64,000 bases of DNA from Prochlorococcus sp. HOT208_60m_813G15 (GTDB taxonomy: Bacteria > Cyanobacteriota > Cyanobacteriia > PCC-6307 > Cyanobiaceae): NCBI GenBank assembly GCA_002026165.1, contig MWOS01000195.1:1-64000 (forward strand), in the 5' to 3' direction. A model generated the notes under the pieces. The model was given only the letters and a program-made list of their open reading frames with translations. It was not told the DNA's origin and searched no databases. The position numbers were made by a program, and so were the translations under genes. This document shows positions 25,604 through 34,942 of the stretch, one piece after another; position 1 is the first letter of the stretch, and each line of letters begins with the position of its first letter.

Positions 25604-27133
25604 ATGGATTTAGAAGCAAAAATACATGAAATAAGGAAACCAATAATGGTCCTAGGCACTTCCAGTGGAGCAGGAAAATCGTTAACAGTTACTGCTATTT
25701 GCAGGATTCTTAAAAATTTAGGAGAAGAACCAATACCTTTTAAAGGACAAAATATGAGTAACAACGCTTGGGTTGATTGGGAAGGCGGAGAGATGGCATA
25801 TTCACAAGCACTTCAAGCTTTTGCCTGTGGTATTATTCCCTCTGCAGAGATGAATCCCATTTTATTAAAACCACAAGGAAACTCAGTAAGCGAAGTGATT
25901 CACCTTGGCAAAAGCATAGGGACCACAACTGCACAAAATTACTATAAAGATTGGTTTATTCCAGGCTGGAAAGTAATTAAAAAAAGTTTAAAGTCTATTT
26001 ACGAACGGAATCCAAATTGCCGTTTGATTATCGAAGGGGCTGGAAGTCCAGTAGAAATGAATTTGATTCATAGAGATCTGACCAATTTAAGAGTTGCTAA
26101 ATATTTAAATGCAAATTGCATTTTGGTTACTGATATTGAAAGGGGAGGCGTATTTGCACAAATAATTGGGACTCTTGAATTAATGAAGCCTGAAGAAAAA
26201 AAGCTTATTAAGGGAATTATTATAAATAGATTCAGAGGAGATCTTTCATTATTTGAAAATGGAAAAGAATGGATAGAGAATAAGACTCAAATCCCTGTTA
26301 TTGGAATTATTCCATGGTTAAATGATTCATTTTCTCCAGAGGATTCTTTAGATTTAATAGAAAAAAAGTCACTTTCTAAAAATCCTGAAATCAAAGTTGG
26401 AATTATAAAATTACCATCTATTAGTAACTTCTCAGATTTTGATCCACTAGAAAATGAAGAAACAATATTAATTGAATGGATTAGAAAATCACAAAACCTA
26501 AGTAAGTATGACTTCATTATTCTGCCGGGCAGTAAACAAACGATTAAAGATCAAATATTTCTTGAAAATTCTGGCTTATCTCAGGATATAAGGGAATATT
26601 CAAGTAACGAAGGAAATATTATTGGAATTTGTGGAGGTTTACAAATGTTAGGGACTACTCTTGAAGATCCTTATTTTAAAGAGGGTTCCAAAAATTATTC
26701 TGAACAAAAAATTAAAGGTATTGGATTACTACCATTAAAAACGACTTTCTTTAAAAACAAATTAACACGTCAAATCAACTCTAAATCTATATGGCCATGC
26801 CAATCAGAAATTAATGGATTTGAAATTCATAATGGTAAAACCGTATTAGATGACATCCAAAGTTCATTAAAAATTAATACTATTTTTGAAGATTCAGATC
26901 TCGGTTGGTACAAAGAAAATGATAAAGGCGGAACTATCGCAGGAACATATCTCCATGGGATCTTTGAAAATAATATTTGGAGAGATCAATATATAAATTT
27001 GATAAGAAAAAGAAAAAAATTACCCGCATTAGAAAAGACAACAAGACCTTATAAAATTAAGAGAGAATCAATTATTGAAAACCTTGCAAATGAATTTGAT
27101 AAGCATTTAAATCTATCATCATTATTAAATTGA
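25604..27133 (+). CDS. cobQ: Cobyric acid synthase
   Basis: The N-terminal amidoligase/dethiobiotin-synthetase-like domain starts VLGTSSGAGKSLTVTAICRI (P-loop). KGQNMSNNAWV and the REGxE-like EGAGSPVEMNL follow. The C-terminal class I glutamine amidotransferase domain has the nucleophile Cys in GICGGLQMLG and a late His in GTYLHGIFEN. It amidates four side chains of the corrin ring during vitamin B12 synthesis. The 509 residues are normal. The stop overlaps the next gene's TTG start by 4 bases. Confidence 0.96.
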   Translation: MDLEAKIHEIRKPIMVLGTSSGAGKSLTVTAICRILKNLGEEPIPFKGQNMSNNAWVDWEGGEMAYSQALQAFACGIIPSAEMNPILLKPQGNSVSEVIHLGKSIGTTTAQNYYKDWFIPGWKVIKKSLKSIYERNPNCRLIIEGAGSPVEMNLIHRDLTNLRVAKYLNANCILVTDIERGGVFAQIIGTLELMKPEEKKLIKGIIINRFRGDLSLFENGKEWIENKTQIPVIGIIPWLNDSFSPEDSLDLIEKKSLSKNPEIKVGIIKLPSISNFSDFDPLENEETILIEWIRKSQNLSKYDFIILPGSKQTIKDQIFLENSGLSQDIREYSSNEGNIIGICGGLQMLGTTLEDPYFKEGSKNYSEQKIKGIGLLPLKTTFFKNKLTRQINSKSIWPCQSEINGFEIHNGKTVLDDIQSSLKINTIFEDSDLGWYKENDKGGTIAGTYLHGIFENNIWRDQYINLIRKRKKLPALEKTTRPYKIKRESIIENLANEFDKHLNLSSLLN

Positions 27134-27381
27134 AAAACTCAAAAATTAAAATTATATGGCCAAACAACATTGAAACATTTGTTTCTGAAGGAGATGATTG
27201 GTTTTCTACTGCAGAAAAAGCAGGTTTAGAGATCCCAACTGGCTGTTTAACAGGTAGTTGTGGGGCATGTGAAATAGATGTAAATGGAGAAACTATAAGA
27301 GCTTGCATAAGCAATATTGAAAGCAAAAAAAGATCTCCGTTAAAAGTTTCTCTCACTACAGACCCTTTCTGGGAAGACTAA
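27130..27381 (+). CDS. Plant-type [2Fe-2S] ferredoxin-like protein
   Basis: The motif CLTGSCGAC (C-x4-C-x2-C) plus a later Cys in IRACIS gives the four ligands of a plant-type [2Fe-2S] cluster. At 83 residues it is shorter than PetF (about 97) and lacks its acidic C-terminus, so it is a minor ferredoxin with an unknown partner. It starts at TTG, overlapping the cobQ stop as TTGA. Coupling to cobQ suggests, but does not prove, electron supply to corrin synthesis. Confidence 0.85.
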   Translation: MKNSKIKIIWPNNIETFVSEGDDWFSTAEKAGLEIPTGCLTGSCGACEIDVNGETIRACISNIESKKRSPLKVSLTTDPFWED

Positions 27382-27394
27382 ATTAAATATTGCT

Positions 27395-29227
27395 TTAATA
27401 TAAAAAATTTAATTTAATTCCAATTCTAGGTTTCTTATCTTGAAGAAGTTGACCAAGATCTTGAATGCCTGCGGAATTAGAATAATATAAATCCAAAGAC
27501 TTTCCAGTTGAAAGAGAATATCTTAAGGCAAGAGTAGAATTGAAATCCGAGTCGTTTTTAATTGAAGTATTCATTTCGGGAATCAGCATCAAATTATTTG
27601 ATAAATTTATATAACTTGATAAGCCGATCCCACCAAAACTTTCTACCCCACTAAAAAAGTATTTGGGACTAATATTAATGGTTAACAAATCATTGCATCG
27701 AAAAGTATTCATCAATTCTGTATACATGTATCCTTGGTGATTTGAGCCTTTATTTCTACCTAATGATGTTCTTAATGTCATCCAAAAAAGATCATCTTTT
27801 TGAGGACTAAAAATTTGTAATTTTCCTCCAAATCTATAATTAGAAGTATTTTCATTCAAATATATATTATGCAAATCAGAATTTTTTTTATTAACTAAAT
27901 TATTGTTATTGAAGGATGCTGTACTTACTTCTAATTGAAAAATATTTGATAAAGAATAACCATAAGAACCAAATAAATTTCCTTTATCGTCATAATTTAA
28001 ACTTATTTGACTTATACCTTTTTCAGGAAAAAGTGCATTATTAACTGTCACGCCTCCAAAGAGTAATGCATTATTACTTTTACTAATAGGGACAAAATAA
28101 ATATCCTCCAAAAAAGGTTTATATTTAGCTCCCACGTAATAAAGTGGCTTATTATCAGAAGGGATAGTTAATAATGAGGTTGCAGGTGTAGTTCCAAAAC
28201 CATTAGTAACCTTACCCTCAATCCCAATAATTGGACTGGCATCCCAGTTAAACCCATAACTATAAATAGGTTTTCTAAGATATTTGATATCCTCATTAAA
28301 GCTATTATTTCCTGGACCAAGTAAATAAGTATAAGAACTAATTAATTGAATATTTTCTGAAATATTAAAATTAAGTCCTGATGCCAGGAAATAATTATTC
28401 CCATAAAAATTCTCCCCAATATTTTTTCCTCCTAATGTATTAGGAATTAAAGTTGCTCCAGGAACCAACGTTAATTTAGTTCTACTATTAAGCTCTTTTG
28501 AAAAGGGAAAAGAATATGAATATATAAACGTCTCATGTCTATCATGACCAGTATTATTATCTATTTCGTTATAAATACTTTTTTTGGAATCTGCACCGTC
28601 AGACCCACTACTTACAACCCAATACTCTAAAGAACTTGCGAAAGATAGAGAATTATTTAAATTTTTAGATTCAAAAATCTTTTTCTTATACCCCAGGGCA
28701 ATACTTGACCAATTATTAGGAATTACTTGTCCCTCAATAGATTGATAAAGAGGATCATCAGCTTCCGATAAATATATTGAAAATAATGAATCATTACTTA
28801 AACCAAAATCAAATCTAGCTGCATAATTCTGATTCCCAGTTCCTCCTGCGGCACCTCCACTAAATGACGACTTCCAATGAGTAGAAAATATAAAATCTCC
28901 ATTATCCAAGAAATTGTTTAAAGGAATGTGAGGTTGTATTTGTAGAGATTCTTGATAAGTTTTTTGGTTATTATCAATTTTTTTGATCTTTTCATTATTA
29001 TCCCCAAAAGTCTGCTCTAATTCTTCTTCTAAGATCTCATCATCAAAATAACTTTCATCATTATTGTAGGATTTCCAGATAATCTTTTTAAATGGTTTAG
29101 ATTTTTCTTCTACCTTTTCCCACTTAATTGAACTTAATTGAGAGGAATTTTCTTTTAATTTTTGAGCAAAAACATCCAGAAAATTTAATAGTTGACTAAT
29201 TAAAAATATATAAAAAATCAACCGCAT
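27395..29227 (-). CDS. Probable outer-membrane beta-barrel protein, 610 aa
   Basis: The protein has an N-terminal signal peptide (residues 1-21, ending near VFAQ). A Lys/Glu/Asp-rich linker of about 90 residues follows. Next come many alternating aromatic/polar strands typical of barrels (FIFSTHWKSSFSGGAAGGTG, SSLEYWVVSSG, ISPKYFFSGVE), ending in GIKLNFLY with a terminal aromatic. The strand pattern and end residue fit an outer-membrane barrel, but I cannot name a family or cargo. It converges on the ferredoxin gene with a 13-base gap. Confidence 0.75.
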   Translation of the reverse strand: MRLIFYIFLISQLLNFLDVFAQKLKENSSQLSSIKWEKVEEKSKPFKKIIWKSYNNDESYFDDEILEEELEQTFGDNNEKIKKIDNNQKTYQESLQIQPHIPLNNFLDNGDFIFSTHWKSSFSGGAAGGTGNQNYAARFDFGLSNDSLFSIYLSEADDPLYQSIEGQVIPNNWSSIALGYKKKIFESKNLNNSLSFASSLEYWVVSSGSDGADSKKSIYNEIDNNTGHDRHETFIYSYSFPFSKELNSRTKLTLVPGATLIPNTLGGKNIGENFYGNNYFLASGLNFNISENIQLISSYTYLLGPGNNSFNEDIKYLRKPIYSYGFNWDASPIIGIEGKVTNGFGTTPATSLLTIPSDNKPLYYVGAKYKPFLEDIYFVPISKSNNALLFGGVTVNNALFPEKGISQISLNYDDKGNLFGSYGYSLSNIFQLEVSTASFNNNNLVNKKNSDLHNIYLNENTSNYRFGGKLQIFSPQKDDLFWMTLRTSLGRNKGSNHQGYMYTELMNTFRCNDLLTINISPKYFFSGVESFGGIGLSSYINLSNNLMLIPEMNTSIKNDSDFNSTLALRYSLSTGKSLDLYYSNSAGIQDLGQLLQDKKPRIGIKLNFLY

Positions 29228-29470
29228 ATCAAACTTTTTATATTTGCCAGTCTTTTACTAATATACTCCAAAAAAACTTTACACATCAATTTAAAGATTT
29301 CCCAGTATAAATTATGCCCGCAATTAGAAATCATCCAAGTGTTTCTAAAAAGACCAGAATTTAAAATTAGTTAAACTTTTCTTCAATAATGGCTTAATAA
29401 TAAACTTAAGAATTTAAATATAGTTCGAAATTTATTTTTAAATAAATAACCTTACTCCAAAAAATTTTTA
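29228..29470. other. Intergenic region without recognised content
   Basis: I see no convincing gene, RNA or strong hairpin here. A 16-codon ATG frame at about 29314 is too short to support. The region carries the promoter side of the barrel gene (minus strand) and the 3' end of nothing obvious. Confidence 0.3.
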
Positions 29471-30016
29471 CTAAACATGCCTAATTATCAAATAAAGAAA
29501 ATAATAATAAAAAACTGAGCCTAAAAATGTATTTATTAAAATAATCTTTTTTCTTATTTTTGAAGAGGCAATAATATAGCTACCTAAAATATGAGGTAAA
29601 ATTGGTAAAGATCTTATGATTAAAATATAAAAAGCTTTAAAAGTTACATTTTCAAAAAATTTTAAAAAATAATTTTTATCAATTTTTCTTAAAAAGAATG
29701 AAACTCTAGAAAATTTAAAATTAATTTTTCTCAGAATTAAAACTTGAATTACACTTAAGATCGTTAAAACAGGCGCAAAAAATAAAATATAGTAAAAACC
29801 AAAAAGCTTTATTAGTATAAAGTCAAAAATAATTGATAAAGGAAGACCTACAAATATCGAAATTATATTTAGAATTATTAAATATTTGTATTTAATATTA
29901 TTCAGTAAAGATTCAACATCATAGTTATATTTAAATATTAGTGCCAAAAAATAAACTACTAAATAGGTAAAAAATACTTTAAAAATTACAGATTTATAAT
30001 TTAGATTTTTTTTCAC
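29471..30016 (-). CDS. Integral membrane protein, possibly VTT/DedA-like
   Basis: The 181-residue protein has about five hydrophobic helices. The C-terminal part (IRSLPILPHILGSYIIASSKI followed by an LGSVFYYYFLYLI helix) resembles the conserved end of VTT/SNARE-associated (TVP38/DedA) membrane proteins, where Arg and Pro-rich loops are diagnostic. The resemblance is partial and the protein is at the short end. It is very rich in Ile, Phe and Lys. Confidence 0.65.
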   Translation of the reverse strand: MKKNLNYKSVIFKVFFTYLVVYFLALIFKYNYDVESLLNNIKYKYLIILNIISIFVGLPLSIIFDFILIKLFGFYYILFFAPVLTILSVIQVLILRKINFKFSRVSFFLRKIDKNYFLKFFENVTFKAFYILIIRSLPILPHILGSYIIASSKIRKKIILINTFLGSVFYYYFLYLIIRHV

Positions 30017-30155
30017 ATATAAGAATAATTATTCCAAATAATAATCAAAAAAATATTTAAAAGAAATTATTGAAATGATTTCCTTTTTTTAAACTAAATC
30101 TTTTAATCTTAGAGTTTATTTGTTATCCCAAAACAGGGATATTTATATAAGTAAA

Positions 30156-30240
30156 CGGAGAGGGTGGGATTCGAACCCACGAATAGTTTCCTATTAAACG
30201 ATTTCGAGTCGTTCGCTTTCGTCCACTCAGCCACCTCTCC
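30156..30240 (-). tRNA. tRNA-Ser (CGA anticodon)
   Basis: The acceptor arms GGAGAGG and CCTCTCC pair, with discriminator G at 30156. The anticodon stem AACGA/TCGTT frames loop CTCGAAA with anticodon CGA. The T arm is GTGGG-TTCGAATC-CCAC, and the long variable arm is typical of tRNA-Ser. The length is 85 bases; CCA is not encoded. Confidence 0.96.
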
Positions 30241-30305
30241 GTCTGTTAACAAGTATGCACAAAAATAAAAGATAAAAATATAATCTATCTAATTTTTCTT
30301 AATTT

Positions 30306-31328
30306 TTAATCCCACCCTGCATCTTTCATTAATTGTATTGCGATAGCATTTTTTGCCCCCAGGTCTTCCACAGTTACCTTATCGGGAGTAAATTCTCCGA
30401 AGTCTTTGACAATTGGATTTTGATTAACCTCTTTTAATGGATGTTCAAAAGTTGGTGCAGCGAGACCGGTACTTCCTTTCGGAGATGCTAAATATTCAAG
30501 GAGCTTAATAGCTTCATTTTTGTTTGTGGCGTATTTAGCAACACCACCAGCACTAATATTTACATGAGCAGGATTAGGTGTAAGAACTATTGTTTTTTTT
30601 GCATATAAAGCATCTCTTCTTCCATTCACACCTGCTAGCATTCTTGCAACATAGTAATGATTTACTATGCCAACACCACATTTTCTTTTAGAAACTGCTC
30701 TTACGATAGAAATATCTCCTGGGAAGAAAGGTTTTGATACATTTGAAATCATTCCATTTAGCCAATTCTTTGTAGCTTCTTCACCCTTATTGATTATTTG
30801 ATTTGCTACTAAAGATTGATTATAAGGACTTTTTCTGTTTCTCAAACATACTTTTCCTTTTAAAGAAGGGTCTGCAAGATCCGTGTAATCATTAATCTTA
30901 TTTACATCTACCACCTTTGGATTAGCAACCATAACCCTAACTCTTCTTGTTAATGCGTACCATTCCTTATTAGGATCTTTTAATCCAACAGGAACATTTT
31001 TTTCTAAAGATGAAGAATCAATTTTCTGAAGCAATCCTAATTTTGCCGCGTTAGTAATTCTGGCTGCATCAACAAGCAAAATTATATCTGCTTGAGAATT
31101 TTTCCCTTCTCTTTTTAATCTTTCTGTCAGGGAGATACCAGCAGCCTCGATTAAGCGAACTTTTATACCAGTTTCTTCTGCAAATTTTTTGTAAACAACT
31201 TTATCTGTGTTGTAATGTCTTCCTGAATAAACTTTGACTTCTTTTTCTGTTGAATTAGCAGGTATATTAACGTTTAGTAAAAATGTACACGTTAAAACTG
31301 AATAAATTAATTTTTTGAGTTTTTGCAC
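30306..31328 (-). CDS. futA: Iron(III) ABC-transporter substrate-binding protein
   Basis: The protein has a signal peptide (residues 1-27), then the ferric-binding fold: KVYSGRHYNTDKVVYKKF near the start, TRRVRVMVANP, LRNRKSPYNQSLVANQII and the Tyr ligands in GIVNHYYVARML. FutA/IdiA proteins bind ferric iron in the periplasm for FutBC and are induced by iron shortage in cyanobacteria. The 340 residues are normal. It diverges from the PiuC-like gene, consistent with joint iron control. Confidence 0.94.
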   Translation of the reverse strand: MQKLKKLIYSVLTCTFLLNVNIPANSTEKEVKVYSGRHYNTDKVVYKKFAEETGIKVRLIEAAGISLTERLKREGKNSQADIILLVDAARITNAAKLGLLQKIDSSSLEKNVPVGLKDPNKEWYALTRRVRVMVANPKVVDVNKINDYTDLADPSLKGKVCLRNRKSPYNQSLVANQIINKGEEATKNWLNGMISNVSKPFFPGDISIVRAVSKRKCGVGIVNHYYVARMLAGVNGRRDALYAKKTIVLTPNPAHVNISAGGVAKYATNKNEAIKLLEYLASPKGSTGLAAPTFEHPLKEVNQNPIVKDFGEFTPDKVTVEDLGAKNAIAIQLMKDAGWD

Positions 31329-31430
31329 TTTTTCAGAATAGTATCTATGGTTACTTTATACATAGTAAAAGCACAAGAATCCTAAAAGATATTTCCTATA
31401 CATCGCCTTGTATCATTTTTTATAATCAAA
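31329..31430. promoter_or_regulatory. Divergent promoter region between futA and the piuC-like gene
   Basis: This 102-base gap must carry both promoters. An inverted repeat CTATG (31345-31349) / CATAG (31361-31365) lies close to the futA start. It does not match the classical Fur consensus well, so a Fur operator here is inference from gene content only. Confidence 0.3.
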
Positions 31431-32096
31431 ATGAATTATTTAACTAGCCAACTTCTCATTCAAGAAGAAATTGAAGCATTAATTAAAAATTTAAAGAAGG
31501 AAAATAATCTTTGGGAAGATGGTAAAAAGACTGCTGGCAGTCACGCTTCAATAGTAAAAAACAATTTGCAATTTAATAGGGAATCGGAAACATCTAAGAA
31601 ACTTTCCCATTTAATCAAAAAGAAAATTCTTTCAAGCCCTTTAATCAAAAGTTTTGCCTTACCAAAAATAATTCACGGAATAATGTTTACTAAATCATTA
31701 AATAATATGCAATATGGTAGGCATATAGATAATCCATTTATGTCATCAGGACGATCTGATTTATCTTTCACCATCTTCTTAACTGACAAAAGCTCATACG
31801 ACGGGGGAGAACTCATTATTGAAGATTTGAATTCGGAAAAAGAATTCAAACTTAATGCAGGTGAGATAATTATTTATCCAAGTACTTACTTGCATTCGGT
31901 TAAAAAGATTAAGAATGGAGAAAGATTAGTATGTGTGGGTTGGATCGAAAGTTATATAAAGTCGATCGAGGAAAGGGAATATTTATTTGATCTTGATGCT
32001 GGAGCCAAAGGTTTACTAGCTAAAAATGGGAGGTCAGATGAATTGGATTTAATTTTCAAGTCCTATTCAAATCTCCTAAGGAGACTCGGTAATTAA
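31431..32096 (+). CDS. PiuC-like Fe(II)/2-oxoglutarate dioxygenase
   Basis: The 221-residue protein has the iron ligands H98-x-D100 (RHIDNPF) and H155 (TYLHSVKKI), and a 2-oxoglutarate-binding Arg in ERLVCVGW. The ending DLDAGAKGLLAKNGRSDELD is less typical. This is the PKHD-type hydroxylase family (PiuC/YbiX), often found with iron-uptake genes. The reaction is not established. It is divergent from futA. Confidence 0.88.
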   Translation: MNYLTSQLLIQEEIEALIKNLKKENNLWEDGKKTAGSHASIVKNNLQFNRESETSKKLSHLIKKKILSSPLIKSFALPKIIHGIMFTKSLNNMQYGRHIDNPFMSSGRSDLSFTIFLTDKSSYDGGELIIEDLNSEKEFKLNAGEIIIYPSTYLHSVKKIKNGERLVCVGWIESYIKSIEEREYLFDLDAGAKGLLAKNGRSDELDLIFKSYSNLLRRLGN

Positions 32097-32167
32097 AGAA
32101 TCATTTTATACACTAAATGGAATTATTAAAAATAATATTTAAAATAATAATGAAATAATATTTTGAA

Positions 32168-32395
32168 ATGCCAAAAAAAAGTTCTATTGCTCTATTTATT
32201 GCCGCTACAAGCGCACTAACGATTTCATCCTCTGTTAATAGTGGGGAGAATGATATGGGTGGCCTAAAAGAATGGAATACAGATATGGACGTTGATGCGG
32301 ATTTTGTATTAGATAAAGATGCACAAAAAATAGCAGATGAAGAATCTAAATCTAGTACCTGTATTCCTATTGGAGAAGGAGAAAATTGTTGGTAA
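32168..32395 (+). CDS. Small secreted acidic protein, 75 aa
   Basis: Residues 1-25 look like a signal peptide (basic start, hydrophobic ALFIAATSALTI, then SVNSG). The mature part is acidic (repeated Asp/Glu), with two Cys near the end (STCIPIGEGENCW) that could form a disulfide. No family is recognised. It lies between the iron genes and the porin and ends at a shared bidirectional terminator. Confidence 0.7.
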   Translation: MPKKSSIALFIAATSALTISSSVNSGENDMGGLKEWNTDMDVDADFVLDKDAQKIADEESKSSTCIPIGEGENCW

Positions 32396-32447
32396 AAAGT
32401 TAGAATAAACTCATTATTCAAAAAATCCCTCTTTTTTAGATCTTAAA

Positions 32448-32480
32448 TAAAAAAAAACGCCCTTATTTAGGGCGTTTTTA
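32448..32480 (+). terminator. Bidirectional terminator between the small secreted protein and the porin
   Basis: AACGCCCT (32456-32463) pairs with AGGGCGTT (32469-32476). The stem is flanked by an A run (from 32448) and a T run (to 32479), so it works in both directions. It serves the convergent genes ending at 32395 and 32497. Confidence 0.85.
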
Positions 32481-32496
32481 TTATACAAATTCTTAA

Positions 32497-33780
32497 TTAG
32501 AATTTGAAAGTTGTATTTACAACATAACCTGTCATATCAACCTCTTCACCGGAGCCGTTCTTTGATGTACCACCAAAGAATGCAGGGGTTACAGTGACTG
32601 AATCATTAACTTTGTAGTCGTAATATACTTCATACAAGAATGGATCTACTGTATCATCCTCGTGTTTTTGAGGTTGACCGAAAGCAACACCTATCCTGTC
32701 ATCAGCGTTAATAACATCTTGCCATGTAAGACCTACAAAATAAGCAGTTGTATTGGAATTACCAGAAGCATCTGTTTCTGAAGTGTCATAACCTACAGAA
32801 ATTGAAGGAGTAGCTGTACCAGAATTTTCTGGTCTCCACCAACCTCTTAAACCAACGTTGGTACTACTACCATCACCAGGTCTTGCACTTCCATCATTTG
32901 TCTTGAAGTAAGAATCAGCCCAGCCATTATATTTCAAGTTCATAATTGCTGATACAGAGTAGTTTGACTGAGTATAACCAACCTGTGTAGCCCAACTAGT
33001 TGCGCCTTCATCACCAAGAATTCCAGTTGTGGATCCGTCTTGAGTTGTGAAATTACTACTGATTGCAAAACCATTATCTGCGTTATAAGCCCATCCTGCA
33101 CCAGGACTTGTGCTTGCACCATAAGCAGCTGCGTTACCACCAAGCGTAAACGCCTTTAATACAGACTTATAGATTGATGGAGTTGTTCCATGCATATAAT
33201 AGTTTTCAATTTTTGGACCTATCCAAATAGTGTTTCTTTCACCAATTGGAGTTGAATACCAAATCTTATCAACTTGAAGATTGTCTGATTTTCCAGTTCC
33301 AGCACTTAAGTAAGTGTTGTATGGGGTTTTGATGTCAGACCAACCATCATGATTACCTGTTTTAAGTCTTACGTAAAGATTATCATCACCAGTAAAACTT
33401 GAATTCAAGTTCATTTGGTAAGTATAATTTGCCACGATTTCACCAGTGTATCCTTCAGAAACGCCGTCTTTGGCGCCTTCGGTATCTACACTACCTACAG
33501 TAAAGATAGCTTTACCATCTAAAGTTGTAGTATCTGAGAAACTACCAGCTTCAAATTCATTTTGTTGAGCCTCAAGGCCATCAACACGACCTTTGAGATT
33601 TGCAATATCTTCACTAACTTCGTTAATGAATGTTTTACTGTCAATCCTTGAAGAACTTTTTTGACTACGTGTGTAGTTGTTGATTTCGTCTAGGTTAACT
33701 GCGTCGGAAGCTTGAGCAGCAATTGGAGCTATTAAACTCAAAGATGCACCTGCTACCAACATTTGTTGGAAGAGTTTCAT
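32497..33780 (-). CDS. Outer-membrane porin
   Basis: The protein has a signal peptide (cleavage after AAQA, about residue 24), then a short helical/coiled segment (residues 50-75, INEVSEDIANLKGRVDGLEAQ) in place of a full SLH domain. A beta-barrel rich in Gly, Thr and Asn follows, ending VVNTTFKF with a terminal Phe. This matches the Som/OprB-like porins of marine picocyanobacteria, which admit small solutes. A GAGGT ribosome site lies 4 bases before the ATG. Ser/Gly/Asp-rich composition differs from its Lys-rich neighbours, as expected for a highly expressed outer-membrane protein. Confidence 0.88.
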   Translation of the reverse strand: MKLFQQMLVAGASLSLIAPIAAQASDAVNLDEINNYTRSQKSSSRIDSKTFINEVSEDIANLKGRVDGLEAQQNEFEAGSFSDTTTLDGKAIFTVGSVDTEGAKDGVSEGYTGEIVANYTYQMNLNSSFTGDDNLYVRLKTGNHDGWSDIKTPYNTYLSAGTGKSDNLQVDKIWYSTPIGERNTIWIGPKIENYYMHGTTPSIYKSVLKAFTLGGNAAAYGASTSPGAGWAYNADNGFAISSNFTTQDGSTTGILGDEGATSWATQVGYTQSNYSVSAIMNLKYNGWADSYFKTNDGSARPGDGSSTNVGLRGWWRPENSGTATPSISVGYDTSETDASGNSNTTAYFVGLTWQDVINADDRIGVAFGQPQKHEDDTVDPFLYEVYYDYKVNDSVTVTPAFFGGTSKNGSGEEVDMTGYVVNTTFKF

Positions 33781-33799
33781 TTTACCTCACACTAAAATA

Positions 33800-33816
33800 A
33801 CCCATTAAAAATGGGT
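33800..33816 (-). promoter_or_regulatory. Hairpin in the leader of the porin mRNA
   Basis: ACCCAT (33800-33805) pairs with ATGGGT (33811-33816) around a 5-base loop, ending about 20 bases before the porin ATG on the minus strand. It has no U run like a terminator. It could stabilise the mRNA or affect translation; function is inference. Confidence 0.35.
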
Positions 33817-33917
33817 ATCTATACTGTATCGAGCGTAACAAAAAAAGAAAGAAAAATAAGTTTCAAGGCTATGTAACTTTTTATACAAATAGGCTTTTTA
33901 ACTCCTTATTATCCACA

Positions 33918-34787
33918 TTATTTTTTTATTAATGGATATTTAAGAAATTCTCTTTCCTCTATCCAAGATGATGCGACTTCTCTTGCTAATTTTCTAATCT
34001 TTTCAATATATTGAGCACGATCTGTAACTGAAATAACTCCTCTCGCATCAAGTAAATTAAAGGTATGGCTACATTTAAGAACAAAATCTAGTGCAGGATA
34101 AGTTAATTTCTTATCAATTAAAGAATTTGCCTCATCTTGGTAGATTTCAAATAATTTCCTGAGATTATCAGCACTTGATTCAGTAAAATTATAAGAGCAT
34201 TGACTTTTTTCAAATTGAAGCCAAATATCGCTATATTTCAAATCTTTGTTCCAATTTAAGTCCCAGATACTTTCTTTATCCTGCAAAAACATAGCAATCC
34301 TCTCTAGTCCGTAAGTGATTTCAATTGGGATTGGATTGCAATCTATACCCCCACATTGTTGGAAATAAGTAAATTGAGTAACTTCCATTCCATCCAACCA
34401 TACTTCCCAACCTACACCCCAAGCTCCAAGTGTAGGAGACTCCCAATTATCTTCCACAAATCTTATATCATGATTTCTAGGATTAATTCCAAGAGATTCT
34501 AGAGATGTCAAATATTTTTCCTGGATTCCTTCCGGAGAAGGCTTAATTATCACTTGATATTGAAAGTAATGTTGAGCTCTATTAGGATTATCACCAAAAC
34601 GTCCATCTGTAGGTCTTCTACATGGCTCTGCGTATGCAACATTCCAAGGCTCTGGTCCAATAGTTCTTAAAAAGGTATGAGGATTCATTGTCCCAGCACC
34701 CTTTTCGGTATCATATGGCTGCATAATCAAACAACCTTCTTCTGACCAAAAATTATTTAAATTTTGAATTATATCCTGAAAAAACAT
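33918..34787 (-). CDS. glyQ: Glycyl-tRNA synthetase alpha subunit
   Basis: The 289-residue class II catalytic subunit carries [20 protein letters not shown], the conserved [21 protein letters not shown] and [19 protein letters not shown]. It charges tRNA-Gly as an alpha2-beta2 enzyme with GlyS, which is not in this window. Confidence 0.97.
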   Translation of the reverse strand: MFFQDIIQNLNNFWSEEGCLIMQPYDTEKGAGTMNPHTFLRTIGPEPWNVAYAEPCRRPTDGRFGDNPNRAQHYFQYQVIIKPSPEGIQEKYLTSLESLGINPRNHDIRFVEDNWESPTLGAWGVGWEVWLDGMEVTQFTYFQQCGGIDCNPIPIEITYGLERIAMFLQDKESIWDLNWNKDLKYSDIWLQFEKSQCSYNFTESSADNLRKLFEIYQDEANSLIDKKLTYPALDFVLKCSHTFNLLDARGVISVTDRAQYIEKIRKLAREVASSWIEEREFLKYPLIKK

Positions 34788-34942
34788 TAAATTAAAATAG
34801 TGAAAAATTAAGATCTACACCAGAAGACATAATAACAAAGCTTCATGATAAAAAATATTTTGAAATCCAAGTTATCAAAATATCATCCGATAAAAGTCGT
34901 CATTAAATTAGATCCTTGATGAAAGAATAAATAGGAAATTAA

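Noticed and set aside
31345-31365. Fur operator between futA and piuC
   Set aside because: The inverted repeat is short and does not match the classical Fur consensus; kept only as a low-confidence control region.
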